64,000 bases of DNA, taken from contig JAFVTQ010000004.1 in NCBI GenBank assembly GCA_017503135.1, forward strand, positions 248,001 to 312,000, read 5' to 3'. The DNA comes from Clostridia bacterium. GTDB lineage: Bacteria; Bacillota; Clostridia; Oscillospirales; Acutalibacteraceae. This document shows, one piece after another, positions 16,368 to 25,404 of this stretch. The stretch's first letter is position 1, and every line of letters starts with the position of its first letter. The notes beneath the pieces are model-generated. The model saw only the letters and a list, made by a program, of their open reading frames with translations. It was not told where the DNA came from and searched no databases. The position numbers and the translations under genes are program-made.

Positions 16368-16395
16368 GAATCGGACATTTTATAATGCCCGATTC
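16368..16395 (-). terminator. Hairpin between DUF975 gene and apgM
   Basis: GAATCGGgCATT / AATGtCCGATTC, a long stem without a real T tract on the minus strand. It may be a weak terminator or an RNA-stabilising hairpin. Confidence 0.45.
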
Positions 16396-16400
16396 CAAAA

Positions 16401-17291
16401 TTATTCTTCTGTATTTGTTTCGTCTTCTTCGACGATTTCTTCAATTGCTGGAGTTTCGACTTCAACAACTTCTTCAACTGCTTCTTCTACTGCTGAACCG
16501 ATTTCTTCAAGTTCTTCGTTTGTGATTTCCGCAACAGCTTCTTCAATATATGAAGGAACAACAGGGATTTCATATCCGTTTTCTTCTGCTACAACTTCTT
16601 CAACTGGAAGAATACCGAATTCTTCAGGAGCTGCAATACCAGTTGTGATTGCGTGATGCTTCAAGTTTTCATAATACATTGCACTTGTGCAAGCCATATA
16701 AGGTCCAACATAGAGATATGCAATACCAAGTGTTAATGCAGAGAGTATAAGCCAGAAGAAAAATGAAAGATTCATAACGAAGATTTCTAATTTGAAACCA
16801 TCTGTCATTTTCTTGCTCAAATCTCTTGCCTGTTTTCCGTCAAGATTAGGATTATCGTGAATAATCTGATGAACGAAATACCATTCGTATGTTTTAATAA
16901 TACCAGGAATGATAAATACGAAAGTCCAAAGAACTATAAAAATTTCAGTAACTACACCAACCTTGAAATATGTACCATAGTTGTCAAGACCTTCTCTGTA
17001 AAGGCTCTTCCAATCAGGATTCATTCCACGAAGATGATTAAGAAAATAACCTGCTGCACCAATCATAAATGGAACAAGCAACCAAGCAACAAAACTTGAG
17101 CCACTTGAATAACTTGAAGAAGAAACATCACCGTCTTCACCAAAATTTAAAATCAAGTTAAATCCACCAGAAATAGCACCATTGATAAGCACTAATGGAA
17201 GACAGGCGAGTGCCATTGTGAGCCACTTTCTGTCTTGACTAATAAATGATTTAGCCTCCGCTTTAATAAGTTTTCTGTTAAGAATATCCAT
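16401..17291 (-). CDS. DUF975 family membrane protein with acidic tail
   Basis: 296 residues. The N-terminal ~210 residues carry about five to six hydrophobic segments and match the DUF975 pattern (YEWYFVHQIIHDNPNLDGKQ, then ARDLSKKMTDGFKLEIFVMN). The last ~85 residues form a very acidic tail, rich in Glu and Val with almost no basic residues, likely extended and cytosolic. The function of the family is unknown. The ATG at 17291 follows a GGGAGG site. A weak hairpin separates it from apgM-metY, so it may share their transcript. Confidence 0.85.
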   Translation of the reverse strand: MDILNRKLIKAEAKSFISQDRKWLTMALACLPLVLINGAISGGFNLILNFGEDGDVSSSSYSSGSSFVAWLLVPFMIGAAGYFLNHLRGMNPDWKSLYREGLDNYGTYFKVGVVTEIFIVLWTFVFIIPGIIKTYEWYFVHQIIHDNPNLDGKQARDLSKKMTDGFKLEIFVMNLSFFFWLILSALTLGIAYLYVGPYMACTSAMYYENLKHHAITTGIAAPEEFGILPVEEVVAEENGYEIPVVPSYIEEAVAEITNEELEEIGSAVEEAVEEVVEVETPAIEEIVEEDETNTEE

Positions 17292-17372
17292 GGAATAACC
17301 TCCCTTTTTCTTTATGTATTAATTCTATCACATTGTTTTACCAATTTCAATAACTTTATATATAATAGGTAT

Positions 17373-18095
17373 TTATTCATCTATACCCCAGTTGCTGATA
17401 TTACCCCTTTGCATTCCACCCACAATTTTTTGACGCAGAGCAGGGTAGCGTTTTTCTAAATCTGCAAGAAGATTTTTGGTGTCTTCTCTGTTTGTTTTCT
17501 CATCAGCGGGACACTCGCTTTTCACAATAGGTACATTTTCTTTATTCGCAACTCTTGTAATGTCTGTTTCATAGGCAAACACCATTGGCCTAATCATATA
17601 TAAATCTTTTCTTGAAAGATAAGAAACAGGTGAAAAGCACTCTGCACGACCATTACCAAATAAATTCATAATAAAAGTTTCAGCGGCATCATCAAGGTGA
17701 TGACCAAGTGCTATTTTATTGCAACCTAATTCCTTTGCTGTGTCGTGAAGTAGTCCACGACGCATTCTTGCGCACAAACTGCAAGGATTACTCTCTTTTC
17801 TCTCTTCAAAGATTATGTGATAAAGTTCAGTCCTTTTCACACAATACTCGATATTGTTATCTTTACAGATTTTTTCAATTTCAGAATAATCTGCATTTTC
17901 ACCGTAAAAAACAGGGTCAAGTGTAATAGCACAAAGGTCAAATTTTTTAGGATAGAATATCTTTAAATTGATAAGGCACAAGAGCATAACTACGCTGTCT
18001 TTGCCACCTGAAACGCAAACACCGATTTTGTCGCCATCTTCAATCATATTATATTTATCAACAGCCGCACGGACAAGACTTAACAATTTTTGCAC
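17373..18095 (-). CDS. TtcA-family tRNA thiolation ATP-binding protein
   Basis: 240 residues. The PP-loop CVSGGKDSVVML (about 27-38) binds ATP, the family uses it to adenylate a tRNA base before sulfur insertion. CSLCARMRRG carries the Cys pair typical of TtcA-like proteins, and ALGHHLDDAAETFIMN is another conserved block. TtcA makes 2-thiocytidine at tRNA position 32. Short clostridial members could have another target, so the assignment is at family level. It begins with GTG after AAAGGAGG. Confidence 0.85.
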   Translation of the reverse strand: MQKLLSLVRAAVDKYNMIEDGDKIGVCVSGGKDSVVMLLCLINLKIFYPKKFDLCAITLDPVFYGENADYSEIEKICKDNNIEYCVKRTELYHIIFEERKESNPCSLCARMRRGLLHDTAKELGCNKIALGHHLDDAAETFIMNLFGNGRAECFSPVSYLSRKDLYMIRPMVFAYETDITRVANKENVPIVKSECPADEKTNREDTKNLLADLEKRYPALRQKIVGGMQRGNISNWGIDE

Positions 18096-18259
18096 TTCAC
18101 AACCTCCTTTGTGACACTTTACAATATTTTATATCAAATATATGTAAAAGTAAACAAATATTTTTAAAAATAATAAAAAAGAAAAATATATAAAAAACAA
18201 AGAAAAACGAAGAAAAACAGAGATTTATATTTATCTCATTAAATTTTATAAAAAATGTG

Positions 18260-18288
18260 TTGACTTTTATAAACTCCTTTGCTATAAT
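18260..18288 (+). promoter_or_regulatory. Promoter of rplM-rpsI
   Basis: TTGACT (18260-18265), a 17-bp spacer and TATAAT (18283-18288). The leader to the rplM start is only about 33 nt. Confidence 0.8.
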
Positions 18289-18327
18289 CTTCGAGCAATG
18301 AAAAAATATTATTCGGAGGTAAGTTCT

Positions 18328-18756
18328 ATGTCAACTTATATGCCAAAAAAGGGCGATATTACCCGTAACTGGTATGTGCTTGACGCAGCAGGCAAAACTC
18401 TCGGTAGCGTAGCTGCTGAAGCTGCTGTTCTTCTTAGAGGTAAGCACAAGCCAACATTCACTCCTCACGCTGACTGTGGTGACCACGTAATCATCATCAA
18501 CGCTGAGAAAGTTGTTCTTACAGGTAACAAGCTTGAACAGAAAATGTACTATCATCACACAGGTTATGTTGGTAACATGAAAGAAGTTAAGTATAAGACT
18601 CTTATGCAAACAAAGCCAGAGTTCGCAGTTACAAAAGCTGTTAAGGGTATGATTCCTGATACAGTAATTGGTCGTGAAGCTCTCACTCGTCTTCGTGTAT
18701 ACCGTGGTTCAGAGCACAAGCATGCTGCTCAGAAGCCAGAAACAAGAGAATTCTAA
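18328..18756 (+). CDS. rplM: 50S ribosomal protein L13
   Basis: 142 residues, the usual length for L13. Typical sequence blocks are RNWYVLDAAGKTLGSVA at the N-terminus, GDHVIIINAEKVVLTG in the middle and a basic MYYHHTGYVGN stretch. The start at 18328 follows CGGAGG. An upstream in-frame ATG at 18298 lacks a ribosome site and would add ten residues. It is co-transcribed with rpsI 19 bp downstream, the standard bacterial pair. The short leader could hold the L13 autoregulatory site, but no clear structure was found. Confidence 0.97.
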   Translation: MSTYMPKKGDITRNWYVLDAAGKTLGSVAAEAAVLLRGKHKPTFTPHADCGDHVIIINAEKVVLTGNKLEQKMYYHHTGYVGNMKEVKYKTLMQTKPEFAVTKAVKGMIPDTVIGREALTRLRVYRGSEHKHAAQKPETREF

Positions 18757-18775
18757 GAAAGGGAGGCTATAAATT

Positions 18776-19174
18776 ATGTACGAAACAAATCCATATTTCT
18801 ACGGTACTGGTAGAAGAAAGAAATCTGTAGCTCGTGTTCGTGTATATGCAGGTACAGGTAAAATCACAATCAACGACAGAGATATCGACGATTATTTCGG
18901 TCTTGAAACACTTAAACTCATCGTTCGTCAGCCTCTTGCTCTTACAGGAACAGCTGATAAATTCGATATCGTTTGCCGTGTAGGCGGCGGCGGTGTTACA
19001 GGCCAGGCTGGTGCTATCCGTCACGGTCTTTCACGTGCTCTTCTTCAGTATGACGAAAATCTTCGTCCTGAACTCAAGAAGGCAGGTTTCTTAACAAGAG
19101 ACCCAAGAATGAAAGAAAGAAAGAAATACGGTCTCAAAGGCGCTCGTCGTGCACCTCAGTTCTCAAAGAGATAA
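18776..19174 (+). CDS. rpsI: 30S ribosomal protein S9
   Basis: 132 residues, full length. The N-terminal [20 protein letters not shown] and the basic C-terminal end [11 protein letters not shown]-type tail (RRAPQFSKR), which reaches the P-site tRNA, are intact. The last five codons and the stop (18 bp, 19157-19174) are repeated exactly at 19348-19365, the far end of the mini-element described separately. The resident copy is the functional end because the reading frame closes there. Confidence 0.97.
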   Translation: MYETNPYFYGTGRRKKSVARVRVYAGTGKITINDRDIDDYFGLETLKLIVRQPLALTGTADKFDIVCRVGGGGVTGQAGAIRHGLSRALLQYDENLRPELKKAGFLTRDPRMKERKKYGLKGARRAPQFSKR

Positions 19175-19365
19175 AAGACAATATTTGTATTTTTCAACAC
19201 TCACCAGTCTGGTGGGTGTTTTTTTATTCAGTTTATCTTATTTATTTAGAGTTGTCTTTCATCCCTTTTCGGCCTTTGGGCACCTCGGAAAAGCACTCGG
19301 TGCTCTTCGCTAAAAATGATATACTATATCATTTTTTTACGCTCAGACAGTTCTCAAAGAGATAA
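19157..19365 (+). mobile_element. Gene-3'-end mini-element D (at rpsI)
   Basis: An 18-bp direct repeat (19157-19174 and 19348-19365; offset 191 bp) copies the final codons and stop of rpsI. Between the repeats lie a terminator (19196-19226), TTGTCTTT (inverted relative to the AAAGACAA after rpsI), a hairpin AGCAC-tcg-GTGCT and the family core hairpin AAAATGATAT-act-ATATCATTTT (19313-19335) flanked by TTCGCTAA and ACGCTCAGAC. A second terminator follows the displaced copy. The core sits in the opposite orientation, relative to the host gene, from copies A-C. Confidence 0.65.
19196..19226 (+). terminator. Terminator of rplM-rpsI (inside mini-element D)
   Basis: AACACtCACCAG / tTGGTGgGTGTT with seven T. 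It lies within the mini-element interval, so it may be element-supplied. Confidence 0.9.
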
Positions 19366-19388
19366 TCTGTATTATTTCAAGAACAACA

Positions 19389-19427
19389 AAAACCCCGAAA
19401 CCATCACGGTTTTCGGGGTTTTCTTTT
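19389..19427. terminator. Second terminator beyond the displaced rpsI end
   Basis: AAAACCCCGAAa / TTTCGGGGTTTT-type stem with T-rich flanks on both strands. It also serves the convergent PFOR gene. It is the probable original rpsI terminator if the element inserted upstream of it. Confidence 0.85.
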
Positions 19428-19529
19428 TGGCTCAAAATCTATCTTGGTGCAAACTTGGTGCAAATTATTTTAAAAGGACTATGACACACGAAATGTCATA
19501 TTCCTTTTTGTTTATATGAAAACTTTTAA

Positions 19530-22500
19530 TTAGTCTTCTTTTGGAGCATAGAGAGCCTGAAGACGAGTAAGGTGTTCATATCTTTCTTTTGCTGTTTCCT
19601 CAGCCTTTGCGAAGAGAACTTCTGCTCTTTCTGGGAATGCGCGTGAAAGTGATGAGTAACGTGCTTCGTTCATAAGGAAGTCACGGTAGCTTGTCTTAGC
19701 TTCTTTGCTATCAATTGTGAATGGGTTTTTGCCCTGTGCTTTGAGAGCTGGGTTGTAACGGAACATATTCCAGTAACCGCAGTCAACAGCTTTCTTCATT
19801 TCAGCCTGGCAGTTAACCATGCCACCCTTGATTGAGTGCATTTCACAAGGTGCATAAGCGATAATGATTGATGGACCATTGTATGCTTCAGCTTCTGTGA
19901 TAGCCTTGATTGTCTGGTTGTTGTCAGCACCCATAGCGATTTGTGCTACATAAACATAACCATAGCTCATTGCGATTTCAGCAAGGCTCTTCTTAGCGAT
20001 GCCTTTACCTGCAGCAGCGAACTGTGCAACCTGACCGATGTTAGAAGCCTTAGAAGCCTGACCACCTGTATTTGAGTAAACTTCAGTATCGAATACCATA
20101 ATGTTTACGTCTTCACCAGCAGCGAGAACGTGGTCAACACCACCGAAACCGATGTCGTATGCCCAACCGTCGCCACCGAAAATCCATACAGATTTCTTTG
20201 AAAGGTATTCTTTGTTTTCAAGAATGTCTTTCTTCATTTCGCAATCGCAATCGAAACCTTCAAGAGCAGCAACCAGAGCATCAGTAGCTGCACCGTTCTT
20301 GCTACCATCTTCAAGAGTTGCAAGGTATTCGTTAGCTGCTTCAACTACGTTTTCAGGAGTGTTGCAGTTTTCAAGAATAGCCTTAACATCATCAATAAGA
20401 CGATTTCTGATTGCTTTCTGACCAAGGTACATACCGTAACCGTGTTCAGCGTTATCTTCAAAGAGTGAGTTAGCCCATGCAGGACCGTGACCATCTTTGT
20501 TTGTTGTATATGGTGATGTAGCAGCTGGACCACCCCAGATTGATGAACAACCTGTAGCATTTGAAATGTACATTCTGTCACCGAAGAGCTGTGTGATAAG
20601 TCTTGCATATGCTGTTTCAGCACAACCTGCGCAAGAGCCTGAGAACTCGAGAAGTGGAGTCTTGTACTGGCTACCGATTACTGTGTTGTCAGCAACGTCA
20701 TCCTTAACAGATACGTTTTCAACCATGTAAGCGAATGCTTCCTGCTTGTAGTCCTGAGATTCACGAGAAACCATCTTAAGTGAAGCTGTAGGACAAACGC
20801 CAACGCAAACGCCGCAACCCATACAGTCAAGTGGAGAAACTGCAAGTGAGTATTTATAAACACCCTTGCCTTTACCTGCTTTCTTATCTACGATTTGAGC
20901 AGATGCAGGAGCATTAGCAGCTTCTTCTTCTGTGAGAAGGTATGGACGAATTGTAGCGTGTGGACATACATATGAACACTTGTTACACTGTGCACAAGTT
21001 GTTGCGTCCCATTCAGGAACCATAACAGCAACACCGCGTTTTTCATAAGCAGCAGCGCCCTGTTCGAACTGACCGTCAACGTGGTCCATAAATGTTGAAA
21101 CTGGAATTGAGTCACCATCCATCTTGCCAACTGGAAGCATGATGTTGTCAACCATCTTAACGAGCTTTTCAGCGCCAACTGAAGCAGCAGCTTCTGTGTT
21201 GTCAACTGCGTTAGCCCAGTCTGCAGGAACATCAATCTTTGTATATGCACCGAAACCAGCATCAATAGCCTTGTGGTTCATATCAACGATGTCTTGACCT
21301 TTCTTAAGGAACTTCATAGCAGCTTGTTTCATATAGCCGATTGCTTCGTCCTTAGGAAGAACATTTGCAAGAGCGAAGAAAGATGCCTGAAGAATTGTGT
21401 TTGTACGCTTGCCAAGACCGATTTCGGCAGCCAAGTCAATAGCGTTAACTGTGTAAAGCTGAATGTTGTTTTCAGCGATATATTTCTTTGTTTCAGCGTT
21501 GAGCTTAGCATTAAGTTCGTCAGCGTTCCACTGGCAGTTGATAAGGAATACACCGCCTGGTTTAACGTCCTGAACCATCTTGAAGCCTTTTTCAACGTAT
21601 GATGGGTTGTGACATGCTACGAAGTCAGCCTTGTTGATGTAGTATGGGCTCTTGATTGGGCTGTCGCCAAAACGAAGGTGAGAAATTGTGATACCACCTG
21701 TTTTCTTTGAGTCATACTGGAAGTAAGCCTGAACATATTTATCTGTGTGGTCACCGATAATCTTGATTGAGTCTTTGTTAGCACCAACAGTACCGTCACC
21801 GCCAAGACCCCAGAACTTGCATTCGATTGTGCCTTCTGCAGCTGTGTTTGGAGCTGGTTTTTCTTCGAGAGAAAGGTGAGTAACGTCGTCGTGGATACCA
21901 AGTGTAAACTGACGAGCTGGTGTTTCAGCGTTAAGGTGTTCATATACAGCAAAGATGCTTGATGGTGGTGTGTCTTTTGAACCAAGACCGTAACGACCGC
22001 CACAAACCTTTGCCATTCTGCCTTGTTCGTTGAGAGCAGCAACAACATCAAGGAAGAGAGGTTCACCAATTGAACCAGGTTCTTTTGTTCTGTCAAGAAC
22101 TGCAATCTTCTTAGCTGTTTCAGGGATAGCGTCAACAAATGCTTTTGCTGAGAATGGTCTGTAAAGACGAACTTTAACAAGACCAACTTTTTCACCCTTA
22201 GCTGTAAGGTAGTCGATAACTTCTTCTGCAACGTCACAGATTGAACCCATAGCAACGATTACGCGTTCTGCATCAGGTGCACCATAGTAGTTGAAGAGTT
22301 TGTAGTTAGTGCCGAGTTTAGCATTAACTTTGTCCATATACTTTTCAACGATAGCAGGAGTAGCATCGTAATATGAGTTACAAGCTTCTCTGTGCTGGAA
22401 GAAGATGTCACCGTTTTCGTGTGAACCACGAGTTGCTGGTCTTTCTGGGTTAAGAGCGTGCTTTCTGAATGCTCTAACTGCATCCATATTGCACATTTCT

Positions 22501-23096
22501 TTGAGGTCTTCATAATCCCAGATATCAATCTTCTGAATTTCGTGAGATGTACGGAAACCATCGAAGAAGTTGAGGAATGGAACACGGCTTTCGATAGTTG
22601 CAAGGTGAGCAACTGCGCCAAGGTCCATAACTTCTTGTGTATTTGTTTCAGCGAGCATTGCGAAACCTGTCTGACGACAAGCATAAACGTCTGAATGGTC
22701 ACCGAAAATGTTAAGAGCGTGTGAAGCTACGCAACGAGCTGATACATGGAAAACTGAAGGAAGAAGCTCACCAGCAATTTTATACATGTTAGGAATCATA
22801 AGAAGAAGACCCTGAGAAGCTGTATAAGTTGTTGTGAGAGCACCTGCTGCAAGAGAACCGTGAACAGTACCTGCTGCACCTGCTTCTGACTGCATTTCAG
22901 CAACTTTAACCTGTGTGCCGAAAATGTTCTTTCTTCCCTGTGCAGACCACTGGTCAACGTAGTCAGCCATAGGTGAAGATGGAGTGATTGGGTAAATACC
23001 AGCTACTTCTGTGAACGCATAAGATACGTGAGCAGCAGCAGTATTACCGTCCATAGTTTTCTTTTGACGAACTATGGGTGTCTTGTTTTCTGCCAT
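19530..23096 (-). CDS. nifJ: Pyruvate:ferredoxin (flavodoxin) oxidoreductase
   Basis: 1188 residues, the full single-chain PFOR, which splits pyruvate and CoA into acetyl-CoA and CO2 while reducing ferredoxin. Domains in order: alpha-type (YPITPSSPMADYVDQW), gamma-type (GLGGDGTVGANKDSIKI), two [4Fe-4S] clusters (CAQCNKCSYVCP and CMGCGVCVGVCP), and the TPP-binding beta-type part (GDGWAYDIGFGG, NTGGQASK) with the CAGC cluster ligands. The start follows AAGGAGG. It has its own promoter and palindromic operator upstream. It supplies the ferredoxin used by the HydABC enzyme at 5.9-10.8 kb. Confidence 0.97.
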   Translation of the reverse strand: MAENKTPIVRQKKTMDGNTAAAHVSYAFTEVAGIYPITPSSPMADYVDQWSAQGRKNIFGTQVKVAEMQSEAGAAGTVHGSLAAGALTTTYTASQGLLLMIPNMYKIAGELLPSVFHVSARCVASHALNIFGDHSDVYACRQTGFAMLAETNTQEVMDLGAVAHLATIESRVPFLNFFDGFRTSHEIQKIDIWDYEDLKEMCNMDAVRAFRKHALNPERPATRGSHENGDIFFQHREACNSYYDATPAIVEKYMDKVNAKLGTNYKLFNYYGAPDAERVIVAMGSICDVAEEVIDYLTAKGEKVGLVKVRLYRPFSAKAFVDAIPETAKKIAVLDRTKEPGSIGEPLFLDVVAALNEQGRMAKVCGGRYGLGSKDTPPSSIFAVYEHLNAETPARQFTLGIHDDVTHLSLEEKPAPNTAAEGTIECKFWGLGGDGTVGANKDSIKIIGDHTDKYVQAYFQYDSKKTGGITISHLRFGDSPIKSPYYINKADFVACHNPSYVEKGFKMVQDVKPGGVFLINCQWNADELNAKLNAETKKYIAENNIQLYTVNAIDLAAEIGLGKRTNTILQASFFALANVLPKDEAIGYMKQAAMKFLKKGQDIVDMNHKAIDAGFGAYTKIDVPADWANAVDNTEAAASVGAEKLVKMVDNIMLPVGKMDGDSIPVSTFMDHVDGQFEQGAAAYEKRGVAVMVPEWDATTCAQCNKCSYVCPHATIRPYLLTEEEAANAPASAQIVDKKAGKGKGVYKYSLAVSPLDCMGCGVCVGVCPTASLKMVSRESQDYKQEAFAYMVENVSVKDDVADNTVIGSQYKTPLLEFSGSCAGCAETAYARLITQLFGDRMYISNATGCSSIWGGPAATSPYTTNKDGHGPAWANSLFEDNAEHGYGMYLGQKAIRNRLIDDVKAILENCNTPENVVEAANEYLATLEDGSKNGAATDALVAALEGFDCDCEMKKDILENKEYLSKKSVWIFGGDGWAYDIGFGGVDHVLAAGEDVNIMVFDTEVYSNTGGQASKASNIGQVAQFAAAGKGIAKKSLAEIAMSYGYVYVAQIAMGADNNQTIKAITEAEAYNGPSIIIAYAPCEMHSIKGGMVNCQAEMKKAVDCGYWNMFRYNPALKAQGKNPFTIDSKEAKTSYRDFLMNEARYSSLSRAFPERAEVLFAKAEETAKERYEHLTRLQALYAPKED

Positions 23097-23155
23097 TTTT
23101 TATTTCCTCCTTAATGGAATTAGATATAGAATTAAGTATGCAAAGCCATACAGAT

Positions 23156-23209
23156 ATGTATGCGTATTCATACATTATAAATGATAACACTTTTCAATTA
23201 AAAAGTAAA
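23156..23209 (-). promoter_or_regulatory. PFOR promoter with palindromic operator
   Basis: On the minus strand TTTACT (23209-23204), a 17-bp spacer and TATCAT (23186-23181). Directly downstream ATGTATG-N6-CATACAT (23156-23175) is a perfect palindrome at the expected transcription start, a classic repressor position. A further CATAC/GTATG pair lies at about 23137-23162. Confidence 0.6.
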
Positions 23210-23303
23210 GTGATTTATCTCTAAAAAATGACGAACTTTGATAAAATTTTAACCATTTTTTGTACAATATGGGATATAAGGAATTTTGTAGTGTTGGGTA
23301 GAT

Positions 23304-23332
23304 TTGACAATCAATTTACAAAGTGATATATT
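23304..23332 (+). promoter_or_regulatory. Promoter of the PH-like membrane protein gene
   Basis: TTGACA (23304-23309), a 17-bp spacer and TATATT (23327-23332). Confidence 0.6.
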
Positions 23333-23356
23333 TATGTTGAAAAAGGAGGTAATAAT

Positions 23357-23839
23357 ATGGAAAATGAAAAATCAAAGAGTTTTACAGTTTGCGCACCAAA
23401 AGAAGCTGGAGTGGTCGGTATAGTAGGCGTATTAGTTTTGGGACTTTTTATAGTTCTAAGTCCTTTTATGTGGCCTGATGAACCTGCTGAAAATAGAACT
23501 ATTTTTTATGTGATTTTTGGAACAGCGGTTATTCTATGTGCTTATTTATTAGTAAAATCTTTGCGTTTTCGCGTTGTTGTAAAAAAAGAAAAAATAACAG
23601 TTATACCTCTTTTATCAAAAACCTATACTTTTACTTTTGATGATATAGAAACAGTTAAACGTCAAGTCAAAAACAGATATAAAGGCAAGGCTGAAAGAAT
23701 AATCATTCGCACGAAACAAGGTAAAAGGATTGTTGTTGACAGTTCTTATGTTTCATATGGAAAATTAGTTGAAAGAATAATTGACTGTGTTGAAATATCA
23801 AGACTTTCTGGGGAATGGAAAGCAAAAATGGAAATTTAA
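23357..23839 (+). CDS. Membrane protein with bacterial PH-like domain
   Basis: 160 residues: two transmembrane segments (about 17-38 and 48-68) followed by a beta-rich soluble domain of about 90 residues ending in a helix, the arrangement of bacterial PH-like (bPH) membrane proteins. The domain begins FRVVVKKEKITVIPLLSKTYTF in style, with alternating hydrophobic residues. AGGAGG precedes the ATG. The gene stands alone between a promoter and a terminator. A protein of the same size and layout occurs at 53214-53699. Function unknown. Confidence 0.65.
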   Translation: MENEKSKSFTVCAPKEAGVVGIVGVLVLGLFIVLSPFMWPDEPAENRTIFYVIFGTAVILCAYLLVKSLRFRVVVKKEKITVIPLLSKTYTFTFDDIETVKRQVKNRYKGKAERIIIRTKQGKRIVVDSSYVSYGKLVERIIDCVEISRLSGEWKAKMEI

Positions 23840-23849
23840 TGAAGGACTC

Positions 23850-23878
23850 AGCGGAGCAATTGCTCCGCTTTATTTTTA
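23850..23878 (+). terminator. Terminator
   Basis: AGCGGAGCAA / TTGCTCCGCT, perfectly palindromic, then TTATTTTTAT. Confidence 0.9.
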
Positions 23879-23893
23879 TAATTTTCATTTAAT

Positions 23894-23922
23894 TTGACAA
23901 AAGGTATATTTTGTTATAAAAT
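23894..23922 (+). promoter_or_regulatory. Promoter of the CNNM/CorC gene
   Basis: TTGACA (23894-23899), a 17-bp spacer and TAAAAT (23917-23922), about 55 bp before the gene. Confidence 0.5.
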
Positions 23923-23977
23923 ACATACTGATATTTTATAAATATCTCTATATTTTTTATAAGGATGGTTTTGTCAC

Positions 23978-25357
23978 ATGGGCACGGACCCCGGGAGTAT
24001 TATTCTTAAAATAGTAACTCTTTTCGCGTTGATTTTTGTCAATGCATTCTTCTCAATGTCAGAAATGGCAATTGTTACTCTTAACGATAATAAAATTGAT
24101 AAAATGGCAAGTGAGGGTAACAAAAAAGCAAAACAAATTCAAAAATTAACAGAAAACACAAGTTCATTTTTGTCAACAATCCAGATTGGTGTTACATTGG
24201 CAGGGTTCTTGACATCTGCTACGGCTGCACAGTCATTTGCTGAAATGCTTTCTAATGCGATTGCTAAAACAAGTATTGTGAATATTATTCCTGTTGGTAT
24301 AATCAGCGGGTTTTCAACAGTTGTAATCACGCTTATTATGTCATATTTCTCACTTGTTTTGGGTGAACTTGTACCAAAGAAAATCGCAATGAACAAGCCT
24401 GAAAAAATGGCTTTTATGGCAGCGCCAATTCTTGTTTTCGTTGCAAAGGTTACAAGACCTGTTGTTAAATTCTTGGCTCTTTCAACTAACGGTGTGTTGC
24501 GCCTTATGGGCATTGACCCACACGCTGATGAAGAAGTTGTCACAGAAGAAGAAATCAGAATGATGGTTGATGTTGGTGGCGAAAAAGGTGTTATCGAAGA
24601 CACTCAAATCGAAATGATTAACAACATTTTCGAGTTCGACGATATTGATGTTGCCGACATTATGACTCACCGCACTGATATGGTTTGTGTTGACGAAGAA
24701 GAGCCACTCAGCGAAGCGGTTAAACTTTCTATTGAAAACGGATTTTCAAGAATTCCGGTTTATAAAGAAGACCCCGATAATATTATCGGTATCGTTTATA
24801 TTAAAGACTTCCTTAAATATGTTGGAACAAATCTTCCAAAAACAAAAACAGTTAAAGACATGATGCGCCCTGCATATTATGTTCCCGAAACAAAGCGTTG
24901 TGGTGAACTCTTTACTGAAATGACAGAAAAAAGAGTACAGATGGCAGTTGTTATTGATGAATATGGTGGCACAGCAGGTATCGTAACACTTGAAGACGTG
25001 CTTGAATCCATTGTTGGTAATATTCAGGACGAGTATGACCAAGAAGACGAAGAAATCTCAATCATTAACGATACAGTTTTCGAAGTTGATGGTATAACCG
25101 ATATTGAAGAAGTTGAAGAGCATACAGGAAAGAAATTCCCCGATGGTGATTATGACACAATCGGTGGCTATATTATCAGTGTGCTTGGCTTCTTGCCACA
25201 GGACGGCGAAATGAACGAAGTTCAGTTTGAGAATGTGAAATTCACAGTTCTCAATGTTGAAGAACGCCGTATCGGTAAAGTCAAAGTTGAAATTCTTCCA
25301 ATAGAAAAGAAAGAAGAAACTGAAGAACGCAGATTCTTCGGCAGAAAAGAAGATTAA
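23978..25357 (+). CDS. CNNM/CorC (HlyC-type) membrane protein with CBS domains
   Basis: 459 residues. Domains in order: DUF21/CNNM transmembrane part (about 1-190, ALIFVNAFFSMSEMAIVTL and the GELVPKKIA motif), paired CBS domains (about 215-345, IMTHRTDMV and FSRIPVYKEDPDNIIGIVY), and a CorC_HlyC domain (about 365-445). Relatives export Mg2+ or Na+ and sense adenine nucleotides through CBS. The older name hemolysin C is not supported as a toxin function. The ATG at 23978 follows AAGGATGG at some distance. Confidence 0.9.
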   Translation: MGTDPGSIILKIVTLFALIFVNAFFSMSEMAIVTLNDNKIDKMASEGNKKAKQIQKLTENTSSFLSTIQIGVTLAGFLTSATAAQSFAEMLSNAIAKTSIVNIIPVGIISGFSTVVITLIMSYFSLVLGELVPKKIAMNKPEKMAFMAAPILVFVAKVTRPVVKFLALSTNGVLRLMGIDPHADEEVVTEEEIRMMVDVGGEKGVIEDTQIEMINNIFEFDDIDVADIMTHRTDMVCVDEEEPLSEAVKLSIENGFSRIPVYKEDPDNIIGIVYIKDFLKYVGTNLPKTKTVKDMMRPAYYVPETKRCGELFTEMTEKRVQMAVVIDEYGGTAGIVTLEDVLESIVGNIQDEYDQEDEEISIINDTVFEVDGITDIEEVEEHTGKKFPDGDYDTIGGYIISVLGFLPQDGEMNEVQFENVKFTVLNVEERRIGKVKVEILPIEKKEETEERRFFGRKED

Positions 25358-25363
25358 AAGTAG

Positions 25364-25390
25364 GGCGGGGTCTTGACCCCGCCGTTACAA
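25364..25390 (+). terminator. Terminator-like GTAGGG palindrome
   Basis: GGCGGGGTC-tt-GACCCCGCC preceded by GTAG, without a strong T tract. It belongs to the dispersed GTAGGG palindromes of this genome. It lies between the CNNM gene and queH. Confidence 0.5.
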
Positions 25391-25404
25391 TTTGTGGTGA
25401 TATT

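Noticed and set aside
15126-18327. SAM riboswitch or T-box upstream of metY/apgM
   Set aside because: Leader regions are short and show no recognisable conserved core or antiterminator sequence.
24139-24603. 154-codon minus-strand frame inside the CNNM gene
   Set aside because: It is a shadow of the conserved plus-strand gene with no family match or ribosome site; the same holds for other long antisense frames in hydA, hydB, hflX and nifJ.
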